Positions 10,084 to 18,640 of a stretch of DNA of 48,538 bases are shown here, piece by piece. The translations under genes were made by a program, and so were the position numbers. The notes beneath the pieces were generated by a model. That model did no database searches, was not told where the DNA came from, and worked only from the letters and a program-made list of their open reading frames with translations. The DNA is from Microcaldota archaeon. Its GTDB lineage: Archaea; Micrarchaeota; Micrarchaeia; Micrarchaeales; Micrarchaeaceae. Every line of letters begins with the position of its first letter. Positions within the stretch are counted from its first letter, which is position 1. The DNA is taken from positions 1 through 48,538 of the forward strand of contig JASHSJ010000018.1 of the NCBI GenBank assembly GCA_030040895.1, written 5' to 3'.

Positions 10084-10752
10084 TCAGCTTATCTCTATTT
10101 CCAGCGGTCCTCCATAATTGGATTTTGGGCTTTCAAGATATACATCTACCATGAAGCCCGTCTTCTTGTCTATCTTGAACGGAGCTGCAGGATCTGAGCT
10201 CACAAACAGAAACGGTTTATTGACGCTTACTTTCTTTATCTCTGTTCCGAATTCTGCAAATCCAAGAAGATGAATCGTTTGCCTGAACACCTGGCCCTTT
10301 GGAAGATCAAGTATCATTGGCTTTATTGGAAGCTCTGCCTCCTTCCCGCCTCTAGTTACCATTACCTTTGTTATCTCTATGTGGGCAAGGTCAGTTGCAT
10401 CTGACTTCAGCTCTACGTTGAGTGGTCCTTCATAGCCCATGTCTGGTGCTGCCAACTTCAGCTTGAAGACAGCTTTCTCGTCTTCCTTTATTACTACTGG
10501 GGTTTGTGGCTCTACTGAAACAAGCTTGAATGGTTCCTTGACCTCTATTCCCGTAATTACAACTGGGGGAACTGTCTGTGTCTTTATGTATGATAAAGTA
10601 TAGTCGCGCTGTGGCTTGTTATGGAAAGGTATTGATACCTCGAATTCCTTTGACTTGACCTCCATCTTTCCCATATTGTGGACTGCTCCCCTCCATCTCA
10701 GGTTTATTGCGGTTATTCCGACCTTGCTTCCCTTGAATATGTTGAACTTCAC
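10084..10752 (-). CDS. hypothetical beta-rich protein with two internal repeats
   Basis: 'EPFKLVSVEPQTPVVIKEDEKAVFKLKLAAPDMGYEGPLNVEL' resembles 'KPFLFVSSDPAAPFKIDKKTGFMVDVYLESPKSNYGGPLEIEI'. Confidence 0.65.
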   Translation of the reverse strand: MKFNIFKGSKVGITAINLRWRGAVHNMGKMEVKSKEFEVSIPFHNKPQRDYTLSYIKTQTVPPVVITGIEVKEPFKLVSVEPQTPVVIKEDEKAVFKLKLAAPDMGYEGPLNVELKSDATDLAHIEITKVMVTRGGKEAELPIKPMILDLPKGQVFRQTIHLLGFAEFGTEIKKVSVNKPFLFVSSDPAAPFKIDKKTGFMVDVYLESPKSNYGGPLEIEIS

Positions 10753-10823
10753 GTTAACACTAGATCATGATATTCTGCGCCCACCTTTTTATATTTTCAT
10801 GACATGAACATTATGGTGATACA

Positions 10824-11276
10824 ATGCCAGTAGAAGGGGACGTAGCGCCAGATTTCAAGCTGATGGGAGATGACAAGAAGATACACAAGCTAGCTGATTT
10901 CAAAGGAAAATATCTTGTCCTTTATTTCTATCCTAGGGACAACACTGCCGGATGCACCATTGAAGCTAAGGAATTCACTAGCATGATCTCTGATTTCAGG
11001 AAAGCAGGTGCCGAGATAGCCGGCGTTAGCGATGACAGCGTCGATTCTCATTGTGACTTCAGGGACAAACAAGGTCTCAAGGTGCTTCTGCTTGCAGATC
11101 CTGGAGCCAAAGTGATAAAGGCATATGATTCATGGGGCAACAAAGGAGTATTTGGCCAAGGTACGATAAGGAACACATTCCTAATTGGAAAGGATGGCAA
11201 GATACTCAAGGCGTTCATGAGAGTCAATCCGCTAGGCCATGCCGATTCTGTGCTCTCATTCATAAAGCAGCTGTAG
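10824..11276 (+). CDS. bcp: peroxiredoxin, BCP/AhpC-TSA family
   Basis: YFYPRDNTAGCTIEAKEF peroxidatic motif; RBS GGTGAT 3 nt before the ATG. Confidence 0.94.
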   Translation: MPVEGDVAPDFKLMGDDKKIHKLADFKGKYLVLYFYPRDNTAGCTIEAKEFTSMISDFRKAGAEIAGVSDDSVDSHCDFRDKQGLKVLLLADPGAKVIKAYDSWGNKGVFGQGTIRNTFLIGKDGKILKAFMRVNPLGHADSVLSFIKQL

Positions 11277-11284
11277 GTAGTCTT

Positions 11285-11971
11285 GTGAGCGAGGAAAACA
11301 GGAGGATATTCTCAAAGATAGCGAAGAATTACGATGCTGTCAACACAATAATAAGCATGGGAATGGACAAGGATTGGAGGAAACGTGTCGCAGAACTTAG
11401 CCTTGAGGGCAAGGGCAGCATGATACTTGATGCAGCGACAGGAACTGCAGAAATACCAATAGCAATAAGCAAGAAGGCTGATGAGAAGCACATAAAAGTT
11501 CGCATAACCGGAATAGACTTCACGAACGGCATGCTTGAAGTAGGAAGGAAAAAGATAAAGGAACTGGGAATAGGTAATGTAAAACTTCAAAACGGGGATG
11601 CGCTCAGGATGAAGTTCAAGAGCAATACATTCGACAGCATAACGAGCGGCTTTGCGCTCAGGAACTTCGATAGCCTGGATAAGTTCTTCAAGGAATCATA
11701 TAGGGTTTTGAAGCCCGGAGGCAGGATCGCATTCCTTGATGCTGGAAAACCGGGAACGAAATTCGACTTTGTCTACTGGTTCTATTACAATACCTTTTTC
11801 CCGCTAGTTGGGATGATATATAGCAGGCACGCGTATTCCTGGCTCAGGTCCAGCGTGTGGAGATTTGACAAAAGCCGCGCTGCAGAGCTTGCAAGGAAGG
11901 CAGGCTTCAAGGAGGTTAGCATAGAAAACCTATCTGGGGGAGTCGCGTTCATAATCAAAGGCAGGAAGTAA
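11285..11971 (+). CDS. UbiE/MenG-like class I SAM-dependent methyltransferase
   Basis: 'SEENRRIFSKIAKNYDAVNTIISMGMDKDWRKR', 'LDAATGTAEIPIAIS', 'VLKPGGRIAFLDAGKP'. GTG start chosen at 11285; the upstream extension overlaps the peroxiredoxin gene. Confidence 0.88.
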   Translation: MSEENRRIFSKIAKNYDAVNTIISMGMDKDWRKRVAELSLEGKGSMILDAATGTAEIPIAISKKADEKHIKVRITGIDFTNGMLEVGRKKIKELGIGNVKLQNGDALRMKFKSNTFDSITSGFALRNFDSLDKFFKESYRVLKPGGRIAFLDAGKPGTKFDFVYWFYYNTFFPLVGMIYSRHAYSWLRSSVWRFDKSRAAELARKAGFKEVSIENLSGGVAFIIKGRK

Positions 11972-11980
11972 GGTGGTTCA

Positions 11981-13030
11981 TTGATTGTACTTTTCGTTGA
12001 CATGGACTCGTTCTATGCATCATGCGAACTGCTAAGGCATCCTGAACTCAGGGGCAAGGCCTTCATAGTAGGAACAGGAGATGAGCAGAACAAGCTGAGA
12101 GGAGTAGTGGAGACAGCGAGCTATGAGGCAAAAAGGCTTGGAATACACAGCGCCATGCCAGTAGCATTTGCCCTGAAAATAAAGCCTGACATAGCATACG
12201 TGCCATCAGACCATAACTACTATGACGTCATGTCAGCAAAGGTCATGGCACTGCTTAAGTCATTTGGCATGAGGACTGAAGTCCTGAGTGTTGATGAAGC
12301 AGCAATTGATCTTGAATCCATGGAGTATGACAAAGCTGGAGAGCTTGCCAAGAAGATAAAGGACAGGATAGGCAAGGAGCTAGGACTCCAGTGCACTATA
12401 GGGATATCAAGCGGGAAGGTTTTTGCAAAGATGGTGTGCGACAGCGCCAAGCCTGACGGGCTCAAGGTTGTAAGAGATCAGGAGATAGTAGCGTTCATCA
12501 GCGGCAAGAAAGTTGATGCAATACCAGGCGTTGGCCAGAAAACTGCAGAGCGTCTCTCTGAGATGGGCATACGCAAGATAGGAGATATAGCGGATTCGAA
12601 TGTGGCACAGCTGATGGGTAAGGTAGGCTCATTCGGAAGAGAGCTCTTCAACCTTGCAAATGGTAGGGACGACAGTGTAGTAATGGAGACATATGAAGTC
12701 CTCTCCATAGGTAGGGAGAGAACGCTTCCTGCAAAGACAACTAACATGAACGAAATATCTAGAATGCTTGACCTGCTTGCTGATGAGGTCCACGTTGAAC
12801 TCTTAAAGCAGGGCAAGGTTTTCAAGACGGTGACAGTGAAGGGAAAGTATGAGGACTTCAGCGAGAAGCTCAAGAGCAAGAGCTTCAAGGATTATTCTGA
12901 CTCAATTGAGCTCATGAAGAGCACATCTCACACGCTCATACAATTGATCATAGACAAAAACCTCCAGTTTAGAAAGGTGGGAGTTAGGGTGTCAGCACTC
13001 GCTGACAAGAAGGGCCAGAAGACCCTTTAA
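11981..13030 (+). CDS. dinB: DNA polymerase IV, Y-family translesion polymerase
   Basis: FVDMDSFYASCE, LSVDEAAIDL, CTIGISSGKVFAKMVCDSAKPDG, IPGVGQKTAERL; TTG start preceded by GGTGGT-TCA. Confidence 0.96.
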   Translation: MIVLFVDMDSFYASCELLRHPELRGKAFIVGTGDEQNKLRGVVETASYEAKRLGIHSAMPVAFALKIKPDIAYVPSDHNYYDVMSAKVMALLKSFGMRTEVLSVDEAAIDLESMEYDKAGELAKKIKDRIGKELGLQCTIGISSGKVFAKMVCDSAKPDGLKVVRDQEIVAFISGKKVDAIPGVGQKTAERLSEMGIRKIGDIADSNVAQLMGKVGSFGRELFNLANGRDDSVVMETYEVLSIGRERTLPAKTTNMNEISRMLDLLADEVHVELLKQGKVFKTVTVKGKYEDFSEKLKSKSFKDYSDSIELMKSTSHTLIQLIIDKNLQFRKVGVRVSALADKKGQKTL

Positions 13031-13108
13031 TATTACAAAAGTGTGGTTTTTGTCATCGGTTTTTGATCATGAATAGTTGATAAATATCATGAAAGGCGCA
13101 TAATCATT

Positions 13109-13684
13109 ATGACATTTGCAGAGATGGAAGCTAGGACTAGCATCGCCTCAATGGTGGTTGCTAATCCGTCGGCCGTGCCCCTATATCACGGATCTCCGAT
13201 AGCGGGCATCAGAAGGCTAGCTTCTTCTTCGGAACAAAAACGTTACGGAGCTGGTGTATACCTGTCTACTGACATAAGTGTTGCTGGAACACGCGCCATA
13301 ACCACAGCCGATTCAGAACCACGCATATATGAATGCCAGGTCGCAGGCAATATACTTGATATGGATAGAGCACGATCGAGATATCTCAGAAGCGATGACC
13401 TTAATACTGCATTTCGTCTGGCTTTGACTTCGGTTGGAAGAGACCCGGCTACAAGTCCGGAAGTCACAAAAGACGTTAGAGAGGCACGTGACAGGGTTTT
13501 GCACGAATGCAGGGGAGGCGGAGATATATTTGAATATCAGGGCCTTGGCGCAAGAGTTCTATCTTTGCTTGGATTTGATGGCATGAAAGCCGGCCAGATC
13601 TGGATTGTATTCAACCCAGAGAAGGTCAGGATACTGGCAGAAAAGGGACTTGAGCGCGTACTCGGAGAGCTATCAAGGAAGTGA
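13109..13684 (+). CDS. ADP-ribosyltransferase-like (ART-fold) protein
   Basis: LYHGSP...YGAGVYLSTDISVAGTRA...IYECQVAGNILDMD...GQIWIVFNPEKVRIL resembles the H-Y-[EDQ] ART pattern of stand-alone/PolyVal-type ART domains. Confidence 0.55.
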   Translation: MTFAEMEARTSIASMVVANPSAVPLYHGSPIAGIRRLASSSEQKRYGAGVYLSTDISVAGTRAITTADSEPRIYECQVAGNILDMDRARSRYLRSDDLNTAFRLALTSVGRDPATSPEVTKDVREARDRVLHECRGGGDIFEYQGLGARVLSLLGFDGMKAGQIWIVFNPEKVRILAEKGLERVLGELSRK

Positions 13685-13739
13685 GCTTCAGCAAGCTATA
13701 TAAACTCTTTAGTGGAATAGCTTCCTTGGGGATGATCCT

Positions 13740-14579
13740 ATGGCACAAAGAGCAAGCCAGAGCAAAAGCGCTCCTGCACCCGCCCAGACAAGGCAGGGAG
13801 GACACACGCTCAGAAATATTGGACTGATAATAATCGCAGTATTTGTGATTGGAGGAGGTTATTTTTACTATGAATACCTGAGCGGCGGTATAGGAGGGGC
13901 TGTTTACGCCGCCCTTACATCAGGAAACCCGGCGCAGGCAATACAGACTGCAGCGCTGCAGAAGATAAGCTCTACTCCACAGCTGACACTCACATACCAG
14001 GGAACAATAACAGAGAACGTCACAGTGAACGGCACTGATCCGGTTGAAAGCTTTCCTTTCTACATGACGTATGAGAAATACTACAACGTCACGAGGACAA
14101 CGGCATCGTTCTCAGGACTGCCGGGGCTTGGAAACTACAGTGTTGTGATAATAAACGAGAACAGCAGCGCAGGCCTTACTGTTTACGCGTGCCTGAACCA
14201 GGGAAGCGGCTTCACCTGCACCCAGTCCAGCGGAAGCGCAAAGCTGATAGAAAAGAATCTCTCAAGCTCCTTTGGGCTGTCAAACCTTGGCAATGTCAAC
14301 GTAGGAACGCCAAGCCCTTCTTATTACAACGGCATGCCGTGCTTCCAGGTACAGGGAACGGGAATACTCTACGGCAGAACAAGGTTGCTCCAGGAGGCAA
14401 ACAACGCAACTGTGAACTTTGCGGCGTGCTTCTCGTCCAAGTACTACGTGCCGCTGGTGCTCAATGCAACGGCAACTCCAAGCGGCGGAGCTCCTATAAC
14501 CCTGCACGTGGTAGCAACAAACCTCACCGGTGCATCAAACTATACAGCAATAACGACACTGCCGGGGCCTCTGAGCTAG
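13740..14579 (+). CDS. membrane-anchored extracytoplasmic hypothetical protein
   Basis: N-terminal TM 'NIGLIIIAVFVIGGGYFYYEYL', then a Ser/Thr/Asn-rich domain with several N-x-S/T sites. Confidence 0.7.
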   Translation: MAQRASQSKSAPAPAQTRQGGHTLRNIGLIIIAVFVIGGGYFYYEYLSGGIGGAVYAALTSGNPAQAIQTAALQKISSTPQLTLTYQGTITENVTVNGTDPVESFPFYMTYEKYYNVTRTTASFSGLPGLGNYSVVIINENSSAGLTVYACLNQGSGFTCTQSSGSAKLIEKNLSSSFGLSNLGNVNVGTPSPSYYNGMPCFQVQGTGILYGRTRLLQEANNATVNFAACFSSKYYVPLVLNATATPSGGAPITLHVVATNLTGASNYTAITTLPGPLS

Positions 14580-15553
14580 GCTTTTAGGTTCTGCAGGTAT
14601 TCGCGCGCCTTGAGCGCTGCCTTTATTCCTGCTCCTGACGCGGTTCCAGCCTGCCTGTAATGCCTGTCCTGGTTGTCACCAGCCACGAATACTCCAGGAT
14701 ATTCTGTGACAACCTCGTCCTTTGCGACTATGTAGCCCAGATCGTCAAGCTTGAGTTTGCCATGCAAAAACTTCGTATTTGGAGAATGGCCTATTGCTAT
14801 GAACACCCCCTGAGCAACCACTACTTGGGTCTTGTTTGTAACTGTGTCTCTGATCTTTACTCCGCTAACGCCTTTCTCTCCCTGCTTTCCATAGATTTCC
14901 TCGACCACACTGTTCCACATGACCTTGATTTGCGGATTTGAAAGCACTTTATGCTGCATTATCTTGCTTGCCCTGAACTCATTTCTCCTGTGGATTATTG
15001 TAACGTGGGGGCAGAACCTTGTCAGGAACAATGAGTCTTCCATCGCGGTGTCTCCTCCGCCTACTACAACTACGTCCTTGCCCTTAAATAGTGCCCCGTC
15101 ACACGTGGCGCACGTACTAACTCCAGTTCCCATATGCTCCATCTCTGATGGTATGCCGAGCATCCTTGAGTTTGCCCCGGTTGCTATTATTATTGCATTG
15201 GCATCAAAAGCCTGGCTGTCTGTCCTCACCTTGTACGGCCTTGACGAGAAGTCAATGTCAACAACATTTTCCTTGACAAGCCTGGCTCCGAACTTCTCAG
15301 CCTGCTTTATCATGCGCTCAATCAGCTCAAACCCGTCTATGCCATCAGGGAATCCAGGCATGTTCTCAACTTTTGTCGTGAGGAGCAGTTGCCCGCCTGC
15401 AGGAACTCCGGTTATTAGAAGCGGTTTGAATTCTTCCCTTGCGGTGTATATCGCTGCGCTGAGGCCGGCTGGTCCGGACCCTATTATTATTACATTCTCT
15501 GCCAGAAAAGCACCTTCAATATATTTTGAACACGAAATAATAAAAGGATTCAT
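14576..15553 (-). CDS. trxB: thioredoxin reductase
   Basis: IIIGSGPAGLSAAIYTARE, active-site CATCDG, GGGDTAMEDSLFLT, GVFVAGDNQD. Confidence 0.95.
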   Translation of the reverse strand: MNPFIISCSKYIEGAFLAENVIIIGSGPAGLSAAIYTAREEFKPLLITGVPAGGQLLLTTKVENMPGFPDGIDGFELIERMIKQAEKFGARLVKENVVDIDFSSRPYKVRTDSQAFDANAIIIATGANSRMLGIPSEMEHMGTGVSTCATCDGALFKGKDVVVVGGGDTAMEDSLFLTRFCPHVTIIHRRNEFRASKIMQHKVLSNPQIKVMWNSVVEEIYGKQGEKGVSGVKIRDTVTNKTQVVVAQGVFIAIGHSPNTKFLHGKLKLDDLGYIVAKDEVVTEYPGVFVAGDNQDRHYRQAGTASGAGIKAALKAREYLQNLKA

Positions 15554-15578
15554 AATAAGTTAAATAGCTTTTCATCCA

Positions 15579-16529
15579 TTGCTGTGTGGCGACTTGATGC
15601 TTTCAGCTGGCGGCGGTCTCGGCATTTCACTTGACAAGAAGGAGAGCGGAGCCAGCATAGATTTCGTATCCCATGCTCATTCTGACCATATAGCTGCGGC
15701 AAAATCCTCAAAGAGGATGCTTGCAAGCGAAGTCACAAAGGAGCTCCTGGAAGAGCTCAGGGACATAGAGCCTCAGGAAGGCTTTGAAGTTCCAAGCAAT
15801 ATCAAGATGATAAACGCAGGCCACATCCTCGGATCGAAACAGTTGGTGGTAACAAACTCGGAAACCGGAACTAAGACTGTATATACTGGAGACTATCAAA
15901 TGCAGAAATCTAGGACCTGCGATAGCGTAGAGATAGAGAGAGCAGATGTCGCTATAGTGGATTCGACGTACTTCCACCGGAACCTCAAATTTGATGAAAG
16001 ATCAGAGGTTGAGAGCGCGATGCAGGCGTGGACCGAGAGCAAGCTCAACTCCGGCATAGTGCTGTTTGGCGTGTACGCACTGGGAAAGGCGCAGGAAGTC
16101 ATATCAATACTTAACGAGAAAGGAATCCTGCCGATAGTCAGCAAGAAGATAAGCGGGATAAATAAAATATATACAAAAAATGGGGTGCGGCTGGACTACG
16201 CATCAGTCTATGATGAAGGAAACGATTATCAGGCTCTGCTAAGGGGGAATTTTGCGGGCATAGTGGAAAACCATCTCCTTGGCAGCATGAGAGTGGCCCT
16301 TGCAGAGCTCTACAACAGGCCAGTATATACGGCTGTTGCCACAGGATTCGCGAAGATGATCAAATTTGACGTTGATGTCCAGTTCCCCCTGAGCGACCAT
16401 GCGGATTTCATGCAGTGCATGGACTACATAGATGCAACAGCGGCCAAGAAGGTCATGACATATGGGCCCAACAGACTAGATCTTGCAGCCGAGCTGTCAA
16501 ACTCTGGATACGATGCGCTTCCTTTCTGA
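15579..16529 (+). CDS. metallo-beta-lactamase fold protein, RNA 3'-processing exonuclease-like
   Basis: DFVSHAHSDHIAA (HxHxDH), NAGHILGS, YTGDYQ, VDSTYF, PLSDHADF. Confidence 0.85.
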   Translation: MLCGDLMLSAGGGLGISLDKKESGASIDFVSHAHSDHIAAAKSSKRMLASEVTKELLEELRDIEPQEGFEVPSNIKMINAGHILGSKQLVVTNSETGTKTVYTGDYQMQKSRTCDSVEIERADVAIVDSTYFHRNLKFDERSEVESAMQAWTESKLNSGIVLFGVYALGKAQEVISILNEKGILPIVSKKISGINKIYTKNGVRLDYASVYDEGNDYQALLRGNFAGIVENHLLGSMRVALAELYNRPVYTAVATGFAKMIKFDVDVQFPLSDHADFMQCMDYIDATAAKKVMTYGPNRLDLAAELSNSGYDALPF

Positions 16530-17189
16530 TCAGGCTGCGCTTATTGCGGCCAGCAATGATGTATTTCTGAGCAGCGTCTCGCGAGTCGGAACCCCCAGGG
16601 CCTCTCTTGCCCCTCTTGGCAGCACTGCCAAGCTGGCAGGCCGGCCTTTGGCAATAGTTATTGCTGCGCTTATAACTATTCCGGGGTTTCTGCATATAAA
16701 AAGAGGTTGGTGCTGTGGCACGAGCCTGAGCAGTTTTCTTACCTTGGCCCCTTCCGTTTCAGAAAGCCCAAGGGAATCTGAATGACGCTCGAACAATGGC
16801 ATTGGATCTGGCATGCCGAGTGTAGCTTGGATTGTCTTCACCCTCCTATGAAGTAAGGAAAACTCGCGCTCGTTTCCGCCCAACTTTTGTGCAACTTGAG
16901 CAAGTTTCTCCCTGTCTACGCCAAGTTCTACGCAAGCCGAATAGATAAAACACCTTGCTGTAAAGTCGATACCGCGATTATTGGGACTCTTTATCCTGCT
17001 CATCGAATACGCAAACTCGCAGGAAGTGTCCTTTACCCTTTCCAGCATATTTGGACTAAAATCCAGCTGCGCTGCAACCCCAGCTATTACTGGGCGGATG
17101 TCAGAAAGAAACTTCACTTGTTTTTGTGAAGTCGTTATGGTACTGAAATCTATCTTGCCTAGCTTCTCCATAACAAACGGTTTGGGCAA
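16530..17189 (-). CDS. divergent TFB-like cyclin-repeat protein without zinc ribbon (copy A)
   Basis: 'DFTARCFIYSACVELGVDREKLAQVAQKLGGNEREFSLLHRRVKTIQATLGMPDPMPLFERHSDSLGLSE...PGIVISAAITIAKG' follows the TFB cyclin-repeat pattern. Confidence 0.6.
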   Translation of the reverse strand: MPKPFVMEKLGKIDFSTITTSQKQVKFLSDIRPVIAGVAAQLDFSPNMLERVKDTSCEFAYSMSRIKSPNNRGIDFTARCFIYSACVELGVDREKLAQVAQKLGGNEREFSLLHRRVKTIQATLGMPDPMPLFERHSDSLGLSETEGAKVRKLLRLVPQHQPLFICRNPGIVISAAITIAKGRPASLAVLPRGAREALGVPTRETLLRNTSLLAAISAA

Positions 17190-17212
17190 TTCTGATATTT
17201 AATAATATGGGG

Positions 17213-17875
17213 TTATTGCGGACTTATCTTTCTCAGTAACTTGCCTATGTTATGGATGGATGCATGATTATCCATGTCGTGAATCGCTTCATGGTATCTC
17301 TTCATGCCAGGATTCTTGCCTGTCGTGTCTTCCTCGGCAATGTGCAAAGCGGCAAGCACAACTTTGACGGGGTCTTTGCGCAGGAATAGAAAAGAATGGG
17401 AAGTGACTGTATCAAGAATCTGCTTGGCCCTGCCTTCGGCTTGGGGGGAAACTCCGACCCTGCCGGCATAGTCGTGTAGAAGTGGCAGCGGATCTGGCAT
17501 TTCAAGTCTCTTCTGCAATGCCTTTACCTGCCTGTGGCTCATCTCTAGTATCTTTCGGTTGGCACCAAGGCTCTCTGCCACGTCATCTAGATCACGTCCG
17601 CTTATCCCGCTCTCGATGCACGCAGAGAAAACGCATGTCTTGAAAATGAAGTTTTGGTCTCTCCTGCGAAATGCGCGATTGCATTTCACAGCCTGATATA
17701 TCTCGAATGAAAGCGCGCTTATGGAATCCGTTGTCCTATCATCAAGGAATAGGCGACCGACATGGAATCTCAGTTCCTCCTCTGCAGCACGTAACTGGGC
17801 TTCTTTGCTCGGCTTGGCCGGCAATGGGCCCAAATTATGAATACTGACTTTCTGTGAAGTTAACATGCCAGTCAT
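17213..17875 (-). CDS. divergent TFB-like cyclin-repeat protein without zinc ribbon (copy B)
   Basis: 'KTCVFSACIESGISGRDLDDVAESLGANRKILEMSHRQVKALQKRLEMPDPLPLLHDYAGRVGVS...DPVKVVLAALHIAEED', paralogous to the adjacent gene. Confidence 0.6.
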   Translation of the reverse strand: MTGMLTSQKVSIHNLGPLPAKPSKEAQLRAAEEELRFHVGRLFLDDRTTDSISALSFEIYQAVKCNRAFRRRDQNFIFKTCVFSACIESGISGRDLDDVAESLGANRKILEMSHRQVKALQKRLEMPDPLPLLHDYAGRVGVSPQAEGRAKQILDTVTSHSFLFLRKDPVKVVLAALHIAEEDTTGKNPGMKRYHEAIHDMDNHASIHNIGKLLRKISPQ

Positions 17876-18010
17876 GCATTTTTTTCATATTTAAGACTAT
17901 TGTAGGGGTTCGATGCCTGTAAGTGAAATACTTGCATGGGCAGACATGCATCGGCGAAACGAAAGGATAGAAATCGATTTAAGCTGTTTCCACGATATTG
18001 TATAGGTAGT

Positions 18011-18580
18011 ATGATAGAGAAAGACAACCCGGAGATACCTGCGTGGATGGTAGCGCAGGCACTTATAATAAAAGTAAAAAATGTGCTAATAGAAGAGGCT
18101 GTAAACCTTCTCTACAGGGAGATAGAGGAGAAAAGGATGGCGGTGAAGGGCAAGTTCGTGAAGATGTCGGACACTGACGGCGAGATGGAGCAGGGAATGT
18201 TCCTCATAAGAAACCTGATGAATCAGAAGGATGAGATTTTGGACCAGTTCCTGAGGTACATAGAGACCCACAAGGAGGAGGCGAAGAGCAATGCGGTAGA
18301 GGCAAGCAAGATAAGAGACGCAAGAAAGTTCATAGACGCCGTTGATTCGATAACGGCCATGGCCAGGGCCAGCATGATATTCGATGCGTGGTTCAATGGG
18401 GTCAGCATGCAGATACATGAAAAAGATCCGGCTGCGATACTGGCAGGCACAGCAAAAGAGGATAATGATAGGAGAGATGCGTTGAGCTTTCTTGTCACAA
18501 ACCAGATATTCAAGTCTGCAGAACTCTTCACAAAGGATGAGAGGGCAGTGCTGACAAAGACCCATGAACTTCTGAAATAA
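18011..18580 (+). CDS. hypothetical helical protein
   Basis: 189 aa from ATG at 18011 (preceded by GGTAGT); an upstream in-frame ATG at 17936 is less likely. Confidence 0.65.
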   Translation: MIEKDNPEIPAWMVAQALIIKVKNVLIEEAVNLLYREIEEKRMAVKGKFVKMSDTDGEMEQGMFLIRNLMNQKDEILDQFLRYIETHKEEAKSNAVEASKIRDARKFIDAVDSITAMARASMIFDAWFNGVSMQIHEKDPAAILAGTAKEDNDRRDALSFLVTNQIFKSAELFTKDERAVLTKTHELLK

Positions 18581-18640
18581 GGAACCGTATTCACGAAGTA
18601 TATGAAAAACTATTTGTATTGCTACAACAAATAGCAAATA

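Noticed and set aside
10824-11276. Peroxiredoxin as unusual because the BCP resolving Cys is missing (CTIEAKEF instead of CTxEACxF)
   Set aside because: 1-Cys variants of this family are common; not considered novel.
11132-11284. N-terminal extension of the methyltransferase ORF
   Set aside because: Overlaps the peroxiredoxin coding sequence out of frame; GTG at 11285 gives the natural UbiE-like N-terminus with an in-register RBS-like GGTAGT.
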